Part shown: positions 23,686 through 32,763 of the stretch, one piece after another
Numbering within the stretch: the stretch's first letter is position 1
Layout: each line of letters opens with the position of its first letter
From: JAGZHZ01 sp963929865
Lineage (GTDB): Bacteria > Bacillota > Clostridia > Lachnospirales > Lachnospiraceae
DNA: 64,000 nt
Assembly: GCA_963929865.1 (NCBI GenBank)
Contig: CAWVKK010000045.1
Coordinates: forward strand, 32,926-96,925
Direction: 5' to 3'
The notes under the pieces: model-generated
The model's input: only the letters and a program-made list of their open reading frames with translations
Databases searched by the model: none
What the model was told of the DNA's origin: nothing
Translations under genes and position numbers: made by a program

Positions 23686-25101
23686 TTAAAATCCAAAGAA
23701 ATTTCTAAAGAGGTCATTTCCATTATAGTTTCTCTGATACTCGGTCTCCTGCTGATTGTTTTCCTCATTCTGTCCGCTTGACGCTGTCTCCTGCGGCTTT
23801 TCGCCTAATGTGATCGTGACCGTGCGTTCTATATACTCGCTGCCCTGAGCAGACTGCACAATCAGGTCGATGGTTTCTCCCGCTTTATAGTACTGCATTC
23901 TTTCCAGGAGTTCGTCTCTTGTGGAAATGGTAACGCCGTCCAACTTCGTGATGATATCGCCTCTCACAAGACCTGCCGCTTCAGCTGCGGAACCCTCCTC
24001 CACGCTGTAGACAAATGCGCCTGACGGCATACTGTAGAGCTGCTTTGCTTCCGATGAGATGTCAACTACGCTGACTCCCATATAGCCCTGCTCTCCTTCA
24101 TCCACTACCGTTCTCGTCGTCATGTTCATCAGTTCCTCAAAAATCGGCTGTGCCGTATCGATCGGAATCGCATATCCCATGCCTTCTACTCCGCTTTCTG
24201 CCGTCTTGACAGAGTTGATGCCGATTACCTGTCCCTGTGCGTTGACAAGAACGCCGCCGCTGTTGCCGAAGTTGATGGCTGCGTCAGTCTGGATCATCGT
24301 GTTGGTGACGGTGTGGTCTCCATCCTCTACCGACACTTCACGGTCAAGCGCGCTGATGATGCCAAGCGTTACCGACTGTCCGTATCCGAGCGCATTTCCG
24401 ATCGCGATCGCAGGTTCCCCAATCGAAAGATCAGAGGAAGATCCCATCTCTGCAACTGCAATCTGGCTCATCACCTCGTCGGGGATGTCTTCCAGATTGA
24501 CGGCGATAACGGCCAGATCGCGCTCAGAGTTTGTTCCTTTTACTGTTGCGGATACGACAGCATCCTCCGGATCCTCTAAGCTTTCAGTATCTACGCTGAA
24601 GCATACGCTCAAATCCGTAGCGTCCTCCACCACATGGTTGTTTGTTCCGATCAGAAGCTCCGTATCGTTTTGTCCGATGATGAATCCGGATCCGCTGCTC
24701 TCGCTGTCATACGTGAGCGTTCCATAAAAGAAATTCGGCACTTCCTCGACAGATATGTTTGTGATTGCGACAACGGAAGGCATGACCTTCTCCACCACAT
24801 CCGACACATCATATGCCTGCATGGAAGCCTGCCCGCTGCTGCTGTCCTCAGTCTCTGATGCCTGAACCGTATCCATATCAGACTGATCTACAGAAGCCAT
24901 CTGATACGAAGCGCCTGCCACGCTTCCAAAGAGCATTGCCGACGCCGCGATGGCCGCCGCACGTTTCCACATTCTGCTTCTCGCTTTTTTTTGCGAACGT
25001 TTTGCCGATGCTTCTCTATCGGCATCCGTCTTATAATATCTGGAGTTTTCATCTAATTCATAATATTCATAATTGTTTTCACTGTTTCTATCTCTTAACA
25101 T
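23686..25101 (-). CDS. htrA: HtrA/DegP-type membrane serine protease with PDZ domain
   Basis: About 471 residues: a charged cytoplasmic N-terminus, one transmembrane segment (RAAAIAASAMLFGSVAGASY), a trypsin-like domain with His in TNNHVVEDA, Asp in SERDLAVI and Ser in NFGNSGGVLV, then a PDZ domain (GYMGVSVVDI, GLVRGDIITKLDG) and a Q/N-rich tail. It degrades or refolds misfolded exported proteins at the outer membrane surface. ATG 25101 has AGGAGG at ideal spacing; the ATG six nt upstream is too close. It follows glycan cluster A in the same direction with no visible terminator between. Confidence 0.93.
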   Translation of the reverse strand: MLRDRNSENNYEYYELDENSRYYKTDADREASAKRSQKKARSRMWKRAAAIAASAMLFGSVAGASYQMASVDQSDMDTVQASETEDSSSGQASMQAYDVSDVVEKVMPSVVAITNISVEEVPNFFYGTLTYDSESSGSGFIIGQNDTELLIGTNNHVVEDATDLSVCFSVDTESLEDPEDAVVSATVKGTNSERDLAVIAVNLEDIPDEVMSQIAVAEMGSSSDLSIGEPAIAIGNALGYGQSVTLGIISALDREVSVEDGDHTVTNTMIQTDAAINFGNSGGVLVNAQGQVIGINSVKTAESGVEGMGYAIPIDTAQPIFEELMNMTTRTVVDEGEQGYMGVSVVDISSEAKQLYSMPSGAFVYSVEEGSAAEAAGLVRGDIITKLDGVTISTRDELLERMQYYKAGETIDLIVQSAQGSEYIERTVTITLGEKPQETASSGQNEENNQQETEYQRNYNGNDLFRNFFGF

Positions 25102-25211
25102 ATCCATAACCTCCTTGGTGATCTTGCTTTCTTTTTCTTTATGCCTAGAGTCTACTTCTCAATTGTGTTCATTTTGTGACGAAATGTTGAAAAAATATTG
25201 AAAAGTCAGCC

Positions 25212-26135
25212 TTATTTCTTGGTCCAGTACGAAGGACTCATCGTATATTTTAAAATTTTTTCTCTCGAAAGCTTTTTATATTTTCTCCCTTTACGGTATC
25301 CCATATACTTGCAGGCGCTTTTGATCACTAAGTCCGGAATCAGCCATGGCTTGTGCATATGCCAGAAATATCCTGCCGTCTGTCTCACAAGGCGGATTCC
25401 TTCCTTTTCTGACCGGATTCCTCCAAAAATTTCCGGATGATCCGCCTGGGAGACGGCCAGGTCAAAATTTCTCTGAAACAGTTCGCGGTTTGTATAGTTG
25501 TGGGAATGAATCACCTTTGCCTCCGCCACATACGCAACCGAATAGCCTGCCTGTATCAGCTTTCCGGCAAAGATCATATCCTCGTTAAAAATGGTTCTCT
25601 TTTCAAATCCTCCCATTTTTTTATAAATCTCTGTGCGGTACGCCGCGCACACATTCGAACAGAAATACGTTTTGATGCCAAGCTTTGAGAGGTCTGATTT
25701 TTTCTTTCTGCGGCTCATAGGACCGTAGTTAAACGCTCTCGTGTAGCGTTCCATCAAGCTGGCGTCCTCCGCCGGAAGCTGTCTGGCGTACGCCGCCGCC
25801 ACTTCCGGTCTTTTAAAGGGCTTTACCAGTTCCTCGACAAGATAGACGTCGTTTGGAACCGCATCCTGCGTCATAAACAGAAGAAGGTCAGAGCCGCACA
25901 GCCTTGCGGCTCTGTCTCTCGTGCCTCCGTGGTCAAACTCCTCCTTTCGGATATGGTGGATCTCGATCTCCGGATCTCCTTCATACCGGTAAGACGGAAA
26001 CCATTTTTTTTCTGTATTGACAATCACAATCCGTGAGACAGGGTATGTCTGTTTTTTCAGCATCCGTATCAGACTGTCAAATTTTTCCTGCGGTTTGTAC
26101 GTCGGAATAATCACATCAACCGTTAATCTATCCAT
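25212..26135 (-). CDS. Glycosyltransferase family 2, rhamnosyltransferase-like
   Basis: A 307-residue cytoplasmic GT-A enzyme. Motifs are VDVIIPTYKPQEKF at the start, FDHGGTRDRAARL and LLLFMTQDAVPND, where a QD pair stands in the place of the usual DXD, as in rhamnosyltransferases of the RfbN type. Later GGFEKRTIFNEDMIFAGKL is the acceptor-side ED region. It adds a sugar to a growing lipid-linked glycan. It follows the LCP gene by 2 bp, the last gene of cluster A. Confidence 0.85.
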   Translation of the reverse strand: MDRLTVDVIIPTYKPQEKFDSLIRMLKKQTYPVSRIVIVNTEKKWFPSYRYEGDPEIEIHHIRKEEFDHGGTRDRAARLCGSDLLLFMTQDAVPNDVYLVEELVKPFKRPEVAAAYARQLPAEDASLMERYTRAFNYGPMSRRKKKSDLSKLGIKTYFCSNVCAAYRTEIYKKMGGFEKRTIFNEDMIFAGKLIQAGYSVAYVAEAKVIHSHNYTNRELFQRNFDLAVSQADHPEIFGGIRSEKEGIRLVRQTAGYFWHMHKPWLIPDLVIKSACKYMGYRKGRKYKKLSREKILKYTMSPSYWTKK

Positions 26136-26137
26136 AA

Positions 26138-27271
26138 TCAGTATAATCCTACTCCTGTCTCATATATAATCTGGTTGCTGATCTCTTCTACCGTGGCAGA
26201 CGGCTCATATCCGTCTGATCCAAACAGATAGCTGTGCAGCTGCAGCACATTTTCGCTGAGCGTGTCTGGAATTACACAGTCTCCGGCGGAGATTGTCATG
26301 GTGTCCTGGTCGAATGGAAAGCCTGCCGTATTGACAATGCTGTAGGAGGCAATATCGCTTACCAGGCTTAAAATCTCAGCCGGCGTCATGCTCGTCACGC
26401 ACAGCTCCAAAAGCTCGTCGGCGAGATTATTCAGCGTCAGCAGATCCATCGTCTTTGCCTTCTGGAACAGCTGCTCCAAAACCGCTCTCTGTCTCTCTGT
26501 CCTCTTAAAGTCGTCTCCTGTCGTATAGCGGATTCTGCAGTAGGCCAGCGCGTGCAGCCCGTCGAGATGCTGCATGCCCGGCTGAGTGATATTCTCATAG
26601 GAATCGATTCCAAGCACCTCGGACGTCTCCACCATGTAGTTGTTCAGATGTACGATTTCATCCTCCTCCACATAGATGTCTACGCCTCCCAGGGCGTCGA
26701 CGGCTGTGGCAATCGCTTTGAAATCCACGGTCACATAGTCCTGAATATTCAGGTCCAGATTTTTGTTGAGCATGTTGATGGCGCGCTCCGGTCCCCCGTC
26801 AAAGTAACAGTCCGTCGCCTTTTTGTACATTCCGTTTGTGTTGTCGAGATACGTATCGCGGTATACGGAGACAAGCTTTACGTCCTTTGTCGCATTGTTG
26901 ATGCTCGCAATCATGATCACATCGCTGTGCGCTCCTGCTTTGAGCGTTCCTTCTCTGGAATCCACGCCGAAAAGCGCAATGTTGGTATAGCCTGTCAGCA
27001 CCTCGCTTTCCACATTCGGAAGTTCGTTGACAATAATCGCGCCGTCTTCAATCGGATCGCTGTTGAGCTTGCTGACCTTGCTCATCACAAACAGCCCGGC
27101 GGCAAAGATCAGAAGCACCATCAGCTCTACCGCAAAGATCACTGCCCTCCGTTTTCCTTTTTTCTTCTTTTTCAGATCCCTATAGTCTTTTGGATAAGGA
27201 CCGTTTGGATATTCGTTTGGATATTCATAATTGCCGTATCCATTTTTCTGTTGCTGTTGCTTCCTTGCCAT
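26138..27271 (-). CDS. LytR-CpsA-Psr (LCP) family glycopolymer transferase
   Basis: A 377-residue protein: Gln/Lys/Asn/Tyr-rich cytoplasmic N-terminus, one transmembrane helix (IFAVELMVLLIFAAGLFVM) and an extracellular LCP domain with SVYRDTYLD, FKAIATAVDALGGVDIYV and the pyrophosphate-binding RIRYTTGDDFKRTERQ. LCP enzymes transfer undecaprenyl-pyrophosphate-linked polymers to peptidoglycan. Lying next to the initiating phosphotransferase, it argues that the cluster A polymer is wall-attached rather than released. Confidence 0.93.
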   Translation of the reverse strand: MARKQQQQKNGYGNYEYPNEYPNGPYPKDYRDLKKKKKGKRRAVIFAVELMVLLIFAAGLFVMSKVSKLNSDPIEDGAIIVNELPNVESEVLTGYTNIALFGVDSREGTLKAGAHSDVIMIASINNATKDVKLVSVYRDTYLDNTNGMYKKATDCYFDGGPERAINMLNKNLDLNIQDYVTVDFKAIATAVDALGGVDIYVEEDEIVHLNNYMVETSEVLGIDSYENITQPGMQHLDGLHALAYCRIRYTTGDDFKRTERQRAVLEQLFQKAKTMDLLTLNNLADELLELCVTSMTPAEILSLVSDIASYSIVNTAGFPFDQDTMTISAGDCVIPDTLSENVLQLHSYLFGSDGYEPSATVEEISNQIIYETGVGLY

Positions 27272-27294
27272 GATCTTCCCTTCCTTACTGAATA

Positions 27295-28695
27295 TTAATA
27301 CGCATTTTTATTTACAAATCCGTGAAAAATTGTCATTGCTAAAATCTTTATGTCAAGACCGATTGTCCAGTTTTCAATATAATACAGATCATATTCGATT
27401 CTTTTTCTGATCGAAGTATTCCCCCGGTATCCGTTTACCTGCGCCCAACCGGTCATGCCGGGGCGCACCTGATGCTTGATCATATAGCGCGGTATCTCTT
27501 CCCTGAATTTTTCCACAAATTGAGGGCGTTCCGGTCTTGGACCCACCAGGCTCATTTCTCCTTTTATCACATTAAACAGCTGAGGCAGCTCATCGATGCT
27601 TGTCCTGCGGATAAATTTTCCGATCCCCGTCACCCTCGGATCATTTTTAACTGTCCACGCCGCTTTTTCGTCCTGTTCCTTCTGCACTTCCATGGAGCGG
27701 AATTTATACATATAAAAATTTTTATTGTGTTTTCCCACTCTTTCCTGTCTGAAGATCAGAGGACCGGGCGAAGTCAGTTTAATCATACATGCCGTAAGCA
27801 GCATGACGGGTGAAAACAGAATCAGCGCTGCAATGGCTCCTATCAGGTCCATCACTCTTTTTATAAAGTCATTAAAAGTGTTTGTCAGCGGCACATGGCG
27901 GATATTGATGACAGGCAGTCCCTGCAGATCCTCCGTATAAGGCTTTGTCGGAATAATATTATTGTAATCCGGAATAAATTTCGTGTGGACGCCTGATTTT
28001 TCGCACTGCGCCACCACCTGCTCCAGTTTGTAATATTCGCTCAGCCCCAGTGTGATCGCGATCTCGTCCAAATCGTTTTCCTCTAGGATTTGCGGCAGTC
28101 TCCCATTTTTTGCGAGTACCCGCACTCCTTTATAGGCGCTTCCCACTTTTACATTGTCGTCTAAAATTCCCTGCACCTGGTATCCCCACTGGGGATTTTG
28201 CTTGATCCGGTCGATATATTCTTCCGCTGCGCGGCTGTATCCGACCAAAATAATATGCTTCAGATTTTTTCCGCTGCGTCTTAGATCCATCAGAACTTTT
28301 CGGATCACGTTGCGCGTCGCCGTCTCCAGCACGACATTCAGACCGATGAAGTTTAAAATCATCTGACGCGAAAAATCCATCTGTCTCAGAAGGAAAGAAG
28401 CCGCCATAAACAGCAGCAGCCCGATCATATTCGCCTTTACAATATTGGCGAACTCCACTCTTCTTCCCTGTATCCTCTTTGGCGTATACATCTGAAAAAT
28501 CCAGTACAGGAGCAAAAATCCCGGTATGATCACAAGCAGTGTGGACAGATAGATTCTGTCAGAAAGCTTTCCCGTCTCTTCTCCTACAAAAAACGTAAAC
28601 TGCGCATACCATGCAAGCAGGTACGAGACTGCGATCACACATCCGTCAATTACTACATGCAGCCGATTAAAATATTTTTGATTATCTTTAATCAA
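27295..28695 (-). CDS. Polyprenyl glycosylphosphotransferase (initiating sugar transferase)
   Basis: About 466 residues: four or five transmembrane segments, a nucleotide-binding-like middle (HIILVGYSRAAEEYIDRI) and the catalytic bacterial sugar transferase domain with KRVMDLIGAIAALI, PLIFRQERVGKHNK, FRSM, TSIDELPQLFNVIKGEMSLVG-type and PRPERP motifs. It puts a sugar-1-phosphate on undecaprenyl phosphate, the first step of glycan assembly. TTG at 28695 with GAGGTGA is favoured over GTG at 28704 because the protein then starts MIKDNQKYFNRLHVV, the usual form. It has its own promoter and leads the LCP and GT2 genes. Confidence 0.92.
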   Translation of the reverse strand: MIKDNQKYFNRLHVVIDGCVIAVSYLLAWYAQFTFFVGEETGKLSDRIYLSTLLVIIPGFLLLYWIFQMYTPKRIQGRRVEFANIVKANMIGLLLFMAASFLLRQMDFSRQMILNFIGLNVVLETATRNVIRKVLMDLRRSGKNLKHIILVGYSRAAEEYIDRIKQNPQWGYQVQGILDDNVKVGSAYKGVRVLAKNGRLPQILEENDLDEIAITLGLSEYYKLEQVVAQCEKSGVHTKFIPDYNNIIPTKPYTEDLQGLPVINIRHVPLTNTFNDFIKRVMDLIGAIAALILFSPVMLLTACMIKLTSPGPLIFRQERVGKHNKNFYMYKFRSMEVQKEQDEKAAWTVKNDPRVTGIGKFIRRTSIDELPQLFNVIKGEMSLVGPRPERPQFVEKFREEIPRYMIKHQVRPGMTGWAQVNGYRGNTSIRKRIEYDLYYIENWTIGLDIKILAMTIFHGFVNKNAY

Positions 28696-28730
28696 ATATC
28701 TCACCTCTGTGCTTTATGTCTATCCTTTTT

Positions 28731-28759
28731 ATCATACATGATCCCCTTTTAAAGGGCAA
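28731..28759 (-). promoter_or_regulatory. Internal promoter before the initiating transferase gene
   Basis: TTGCCC (28759-28754), 17-nt spacer, TATGAT (28736-28731) on the minus strand, about 35 nt upstream of the TTG start. Confidence 0.65.
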
Positions 28760-28799
28760 CTATGATTTCGGATTTTTCGACTTTCTTAAAAGTTTTCCT

Positions 28800-29765
28800 T
28801 TATCTGAACACAGATTTTTTTATATTTTTCCACAATTTTATCTGAATATTCAAATAATTTTTCAAATTTTTTCTCTGATATTTGACTTTTTTTCCGGTTC
28901 TGCAGAGGGAAATCCCCTCCCGAAGTCCCTGGCGGTATTCTCTTCCAAATCCCTTGCGCTGAAAAAAAATGCCTTTCGCCGCAAATCCGCACAGCAGAAA
29001 GGGAAGATTCCATACAATCTGCCACCACGGCATGTTTTTGTAAATCAGATATATATTATTCCTTGCAGAATATCTCACTTTAAAGCTGTTGTAGCGGGTC
29101 CCTGTCGTCCCGCTTCCCGCATGGTACACTCTTGCCGCCGGCAGAAACCAGCTGTGATACCCGTATATGTTTGCGCGGTATCCCAGATCTAAGTCTTCCA
29201 GATACGCAAAATGTGCTTCGTCAAACAGACCGATCCTGTTGAGTACGGACCTGCGGTAAATGGCCGCTCCGGCGCAGGCAGAAAAAATCTCTCTCTCTTT
29301 CTCATACTGCTTTTCCGGCTTTCCTTTTCCCTCTGCAAACGCCCAGCCCAGCGCGCTGTAAAAGTCTCCCGCACCGTCCATCAGCCGCGCGTCAGCCATC
29401 TGCATCATCTTTGCCTGGCAGGAAAAGCATCTCTTCTTTCGTATGCCGCGAAGCATCTCTCTTACGAAATTCTTTTCCGCATACGTATCGTTATTGAGCA
29501 GAAGAACGTAAGGCGCCTGCGATGCGCGGATTCCTCTGTTGACAGCCCTGCAGAATCCCTCATTCGTTCTGTGTCTGATCAGCCGTACCTCGGGATATTG
29601 CGACTGTACCATTGCGACGCTTTCATCGGTTGACCCGTTGTCCACGACAATCACCTCGAAATTTGAAAAGCTCTGCTTTCTCAGACTGTCGAGACATCGC
29701 TGCAGATATTCTTTTTCATTCCAGTTAGGGATGATGACCGACACTGCCGTTTTCTTTTTTTTCAT
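28800..29765 (-). CDS. Glycosyltransferase family 2
   Basis: A 321-residue WcaA/rhamnosyltransferase-type GT-A enzyme: VSVIIPNWNEKEYLQRC, VDNGSTDESV, the metal site LLLNNDTYAEKNF and the acceptor region FAYLEDLDLGYRANIYGY. A short basic hydrophobic tail may help membrane contact. Ribosome site AGGAG. It is separated from the next gene downstream (the initiating transferase) by a promoter and from the two-domain GT upstream by 10 bp. Confidence 0.88.
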   Translation of the reverse strand: MKKKKTAVSVIIPNWNEKEYLQRCLDSLRKQSFSNFEVIVVDNGSTDESVAMVQSQYPEVRLIRHRTNEGFCRAVNRGIRASQAPYVLLLNNDTYAEKNFVREMLRGIRKKRCFSCQAKMMQMADARLMDGAGDFYSALGWAFAEGKGKPEKQYEKEREIFSACAGAAIYRRSVLNRIGLFDEAHFAYLEDLDLGYRANIYGYHSWFLPAARVYHAGSGTTGTRYNSFKVRYSARNNIYLIYKNMPWWQIVWNLPFLLCGFAAKGIFFQRKGFGREYRQGLREGISLCRTGKKVKYQRKNLKNYLNIQIKLWKNIKKSVFR

Positions 29766-29775
29766 CTCTTTTCTC

Positions 29776-31593
29776 CTAGGGCCGAATCGAATAGTCCCAT
29801 TTTTTCAAGGATAAATTCGGATTATAATAAGGATCTCCCGTCTTTAAGAGGTTGATCCACCGTTTTCTCATATATTCAATTTCACTTTGGAATCGTCTTA
29901 CCTTTTCCTTCGTGTCTTCCGCTCCTCTTGTCTTCGATTCATCGTGATACAGTTCCACATACGGATCATACACAACCAGATATCCCTTTTCTCTTGCTTT
30001 GAGGCAGAAGTCGACATCATTGAACGCGACGGCGAGCTGTTCTTCAAATCCTTTCACTTCCCAGAAGACGTTCTTTTTTATCATCATACACGCCGCCGTC
30101 ACCGCGCTCATATCCTGCTGAATAGCCGCCTTGTGCAGATATCCCGTCCTGTTTGCGTCCATTCCCACAAACATGCTGCCCGCGATTCCTCCCATTCCGA
30201 TTACGATTCCCGCATGCTGGATCGTATGGTCCGGATAATACAGCCTCGCTCCGACAATCCCGACTTCTTTTCTCTGGCAGTGCCCAAGCATCTCCTCTAT
30301 CCAGTCCGGAGCAATCACTTCCACATCGTTGTTCAGGCAGATCAGATACTCTCCCTTTGCATTGGAAGCCCCAAAGTTGTTAATTTTAGAAAAATTGAAG
30401 GCTTTGTCCCAGTAAAGTACGCGCACCTTGTTTTTTCCGTCTATTTTTTTGTAAAACTGAAAGGTCTCCTGTTTTTCACTGTTGTTTTCTATGATCAGAA
30501 TTTCTATGTTGCGGTACGTGCTCCGCTTCCAGATCGACTCCAGACATTTTTTTAAAGCCGGAAGCTGATCCTTGTTCGGGATCAGAATTGAGACGAGCGG
30601 TGTTTTCTCCACCTCATATCTGACCCGGTAAAATCCGTAATCTTTTGTCTCAGAGACAGCCGCGCGGATCCCTGCGCGCTTTAGATGCGCTTCAATGGCG
30701 CGCTTTCCCGCCTCAAACGCATACCGCTTGCTCTGGGGGTTATCGGCGGTAGATTCTCTGTGTGTTCTCCAGTGGTACACAATCTTCGGCACATGAGCTA
30801 TTTTTTTGCTGTTTTCCATGCACCGGAAAATGAAATCATAGTCCTGCGCCCCTTCAAATTCCTGCCGAAATCCTCCAGCCGTCTTTGCCGTCTCCCGTCT
30901 CACCGCAAAAAAGTGGCAGATATAATTGTTGGAGCGGAGCAGATCCAGATTAAAATCCGGTTTAAAATGCGGCTGAAAAAATTCCTCTCCATCGGCTGAC
31001 AGTTTGTCTTCATCCGTATAGACAGCGTCGGCATCCTCTTTTTTTATCTTCTGCGCGATCTCATACAGGGCGTCTGGCTCAAGCTGGTCGTCATGGTCCA
31101 AAAAAGCAAGATAATCGCCAGCTGCCATCGCCATCGCCGCGTTTGTGTTTTCGGCAATCCCTCTGTTTTTTTCCAGCTTCTGATACCGGATTCTCGGATC
31201 ATTTTTTTGATATTCGCTGATAATGGCTTCCGCTTTCGATTCCTTCCCGCCTCCGTCGGCAAGGCACAGCTCCCAGTGCGGATAGCTCTGTCTTGTGACC
31301 GACTCAATCATGGCTCTTAAAAATGGCTCCGGCGTCTGATAGACCGGAACGACAACGCTGATGAGAATCGGATTCTTCCAGTTTGTCTGTCTTTGCCGCT
31401 GCAGCTCTTCCTGTGTGACTCGGTGCTGCAAGAACCACGCATGATAGTCTATGTCTGACTCCTCAAACCGTTCCGCAAGCTTTACAGCGAATTCTTTAAG
31501 ACCATAATGTCTCAGATAGAGGATTCCCTTGCGGACCGTATAGGGCGATAATTTTTTCACTACTTTCTTCCACGCGATTTTTTCCTTTTTCAT
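29776..31593 (-). CDS. Two-domain family 2 glycosyltransferase
   Basis: A 605-residue enzyme with two tandem GT-A domains after a 60-residue helical N-terminus. Domain 1 starts ISVVVPVYQTPEPFL with LDHDDQLEPDAL as metal site. Domain 2 starts VSILIPNKDQLPAL with CLNNDVEVIAPDW. Tandem GT2 proteins of this layout build rhamnose-rich or alternating glycans, one domain per linkage. It closely parallels the protein at 37754-39526 in length and motif order, so the two are likely paralogs adding different sugars to the same repeat. Confidence 0.88.
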   Translation of the reverse strand: MKKEKIAWKKVVKKLSPYTVRKGILYLRHYGLKEFAVKLAERFEESDIDYHAWFLQHRVTQEELQRQRQTNWKNPILISVVVPVYQTPEPFLRAMIESVTRQSYPHWELCLADGGGKESKAEAIISEYQKNDPRIRYQKLEKNRGIAENTNAAMAMAAGDYLAFLDHDDQLEPDALYEIAQKIKKEDADAVYTDEDKLSADGEEFFQPHFKPDFNLDLLRSNNYICHFFAVRRETAKTAGGFRQEFEGAQDYDFIFRCMENSKKIAHVPKIVYHWRTHRESTADNPQSKRYAFEAGKRAIEAHLKRAGIRAAVSETKDYGFYRVRYEVEKTPLVSILIPNKDQLPALKKCLESIWKRSTYRNIEILIIENNSEKQETFQFYKKIDGKNKVRVLYWDKAFNFSKINNFGASNAKGEYLICLNNDVEVIAPDWIEEMLGHCQRKEVGIVGARLYYPDHTIQHAGIVIGMGGIAGSMFVGMDANRTGYLHKAAIQQDMSAVTAACMMIKKNVFWEVKGFEEQLAVAFNDVDFCLKAREKGYLVVYDPYVELYHDESKTRGAEDTKEKVRRFQSEIEYMRKRWINLLKTGDPYYNPNLSLKKWDYSIRP

Positions 31594-31605
31594 ACTGCTT
31601 CCTTC

Positions 31606-32739
31606 TTATTCTGTTCGGTAAAATTCATGAAGCATCTCTGCTACGTACTGCCGGTCAGTCTCTCTCATTCCGTAATAGAGCGGAAGCCTTAAGAGGCGCT
31701 CGCTTTCTCTTGTCGTATACCGGTCTTCTCCATAGAAGCGTCCAAACCGTCTCCCGGCTTCTGAGGAGTGAAGCGGTATGTAATGAAAGACACTGTGGAT
31801 TCCTTTTTCCTTTAAAAACGAAATCAGTCTTGTCCTCTGGTCCAGATTTCTCGTCTTGATATAGTACATGTGGGCATTGTGCGCCGCGTCGGCCGGGATA
31901 AAGGGACGCCTTAAAGCTCCTCTCTGTTCCAGATCACGGAGGCTTTCGTGGTAGAAATTCCACGTCGCCATGCGGTCGCTTAAAATCTCCCGGGCACATT
32001 CCAGCTGTGCCCACAGGTAAGCCGCGTTCAGCTCACTCGGCAGATAGGACGATCCAAAGTCAACCCACGTATATTTGTCGATCTCTCCCCTGAAAAATTT
32101 AGACCGGTTCGTTCCTTTCTCCCTTAGTATCTCCGCCTTTTCTATGTACTGCGGTCTGTGTATCAGAATCGCTCCCCCTTCTCCCATGCTGTAGTTTTTC
32201 GTCTCGTGGAAGCTGTAGCATCCGAAATCTCCGATTGTCCCAAGCGCTCTGCCTTTATAGAAAGCTTCCACTCCCTGCGCCGCATCTTCAATCACGAGAA
32301 GATGGTGTCTCTTTGCAATCTCCATAATCGCATCCATCTCGCATCCGACGCCGGCATAGTGAACCGGCACGATTGCTCTTGTTTTTTCTGTGACAGCTTC
32401 TTCGATGAGCCGTTCATCGATGTTCATGGTCTCGGGATGGATATCCACAAATACAAGCTTGGCGCCTCTTAGGACAAAAGCGTCCGCGCTGGAGACAAAT
32501 GTATAGGACGGCAGAATCACTTCATCCCCCGGTTTGATCTGGGCGAGATGAGCCGCCATTTCCAGAGCATGTGTGCACGATGTCGTCAGCAGCGCTTTCG
32601 GCGTCCCGTATCTTTTTTCCATCCACTCCGAGCATTTCTTTGTGAAAATTCCATCTCCGCAGATTTTTCCGGATTCTACCGCTTTTTTGATATAAAACAG
32701 TTCTTTTCCCGTATACGGCGGTATATTAAAATCAATCAT
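31606..32739 (-). CDS. rffA: TDP-4-oxo-6-deoxyhexose aminotransferase (WecE/RffA-type, DegT family)
   Basis: A 377-residue PLP enzyme of the DegT/DnrJ/EryC1 family. The PLP lysine lies in YSFHETKNYSMGEGG near residue 181; SCTHALEMAA and IEDAAQG complete the cofactor site. The HETKN form and overall length resemble RffA/WecE, which makes TDP-4-amino-4,6-dideoxygalactose. It points to an aminodeoxyhexose in the cluster A glycan. Other 4-amino sugars cannot be excluded, and no sugar-nucleotide 4,6-dehydratase gene is in the window, so the precursor must come from elsewhere. Confidence 0.85.
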   Translation of the reverse strand: MIDFNIPPYTGKELFYIKKAVESGKICGDGIFTKKCSEWMEKRYGTPKALLTTSCTHALEMAAHLAQIKPGDEVILPSYTFVSSADAFVLRGAKLVFVDIHPETMNIDERLIEEAVTEKTRAIVPVHYAGVGCEMDAIMEIAKRHHLLVIEDAAQGVEAFYKGRALGTIGDFGCYSFHETKNYSMGEGGAILIHRPQYIEKAEILREKGTNRSKFFRGEIDKYTWVDFGSSYLPSELNAAYLWAQLECAREILSDRMATWNFYHESLRDLEQRGALRRPFIPADAAHNAHMYYIKTRNLDQRTRLISFLKEKGIHSVFHYIPLHSSEAGRRFGRFYGEDRYTTRESERLLRLPLYYGMRETDRQYVAEMLHEFYRTE

Positions 32740-32763
32740 CTGTTTTTTCCTTCCTGTTTTGTC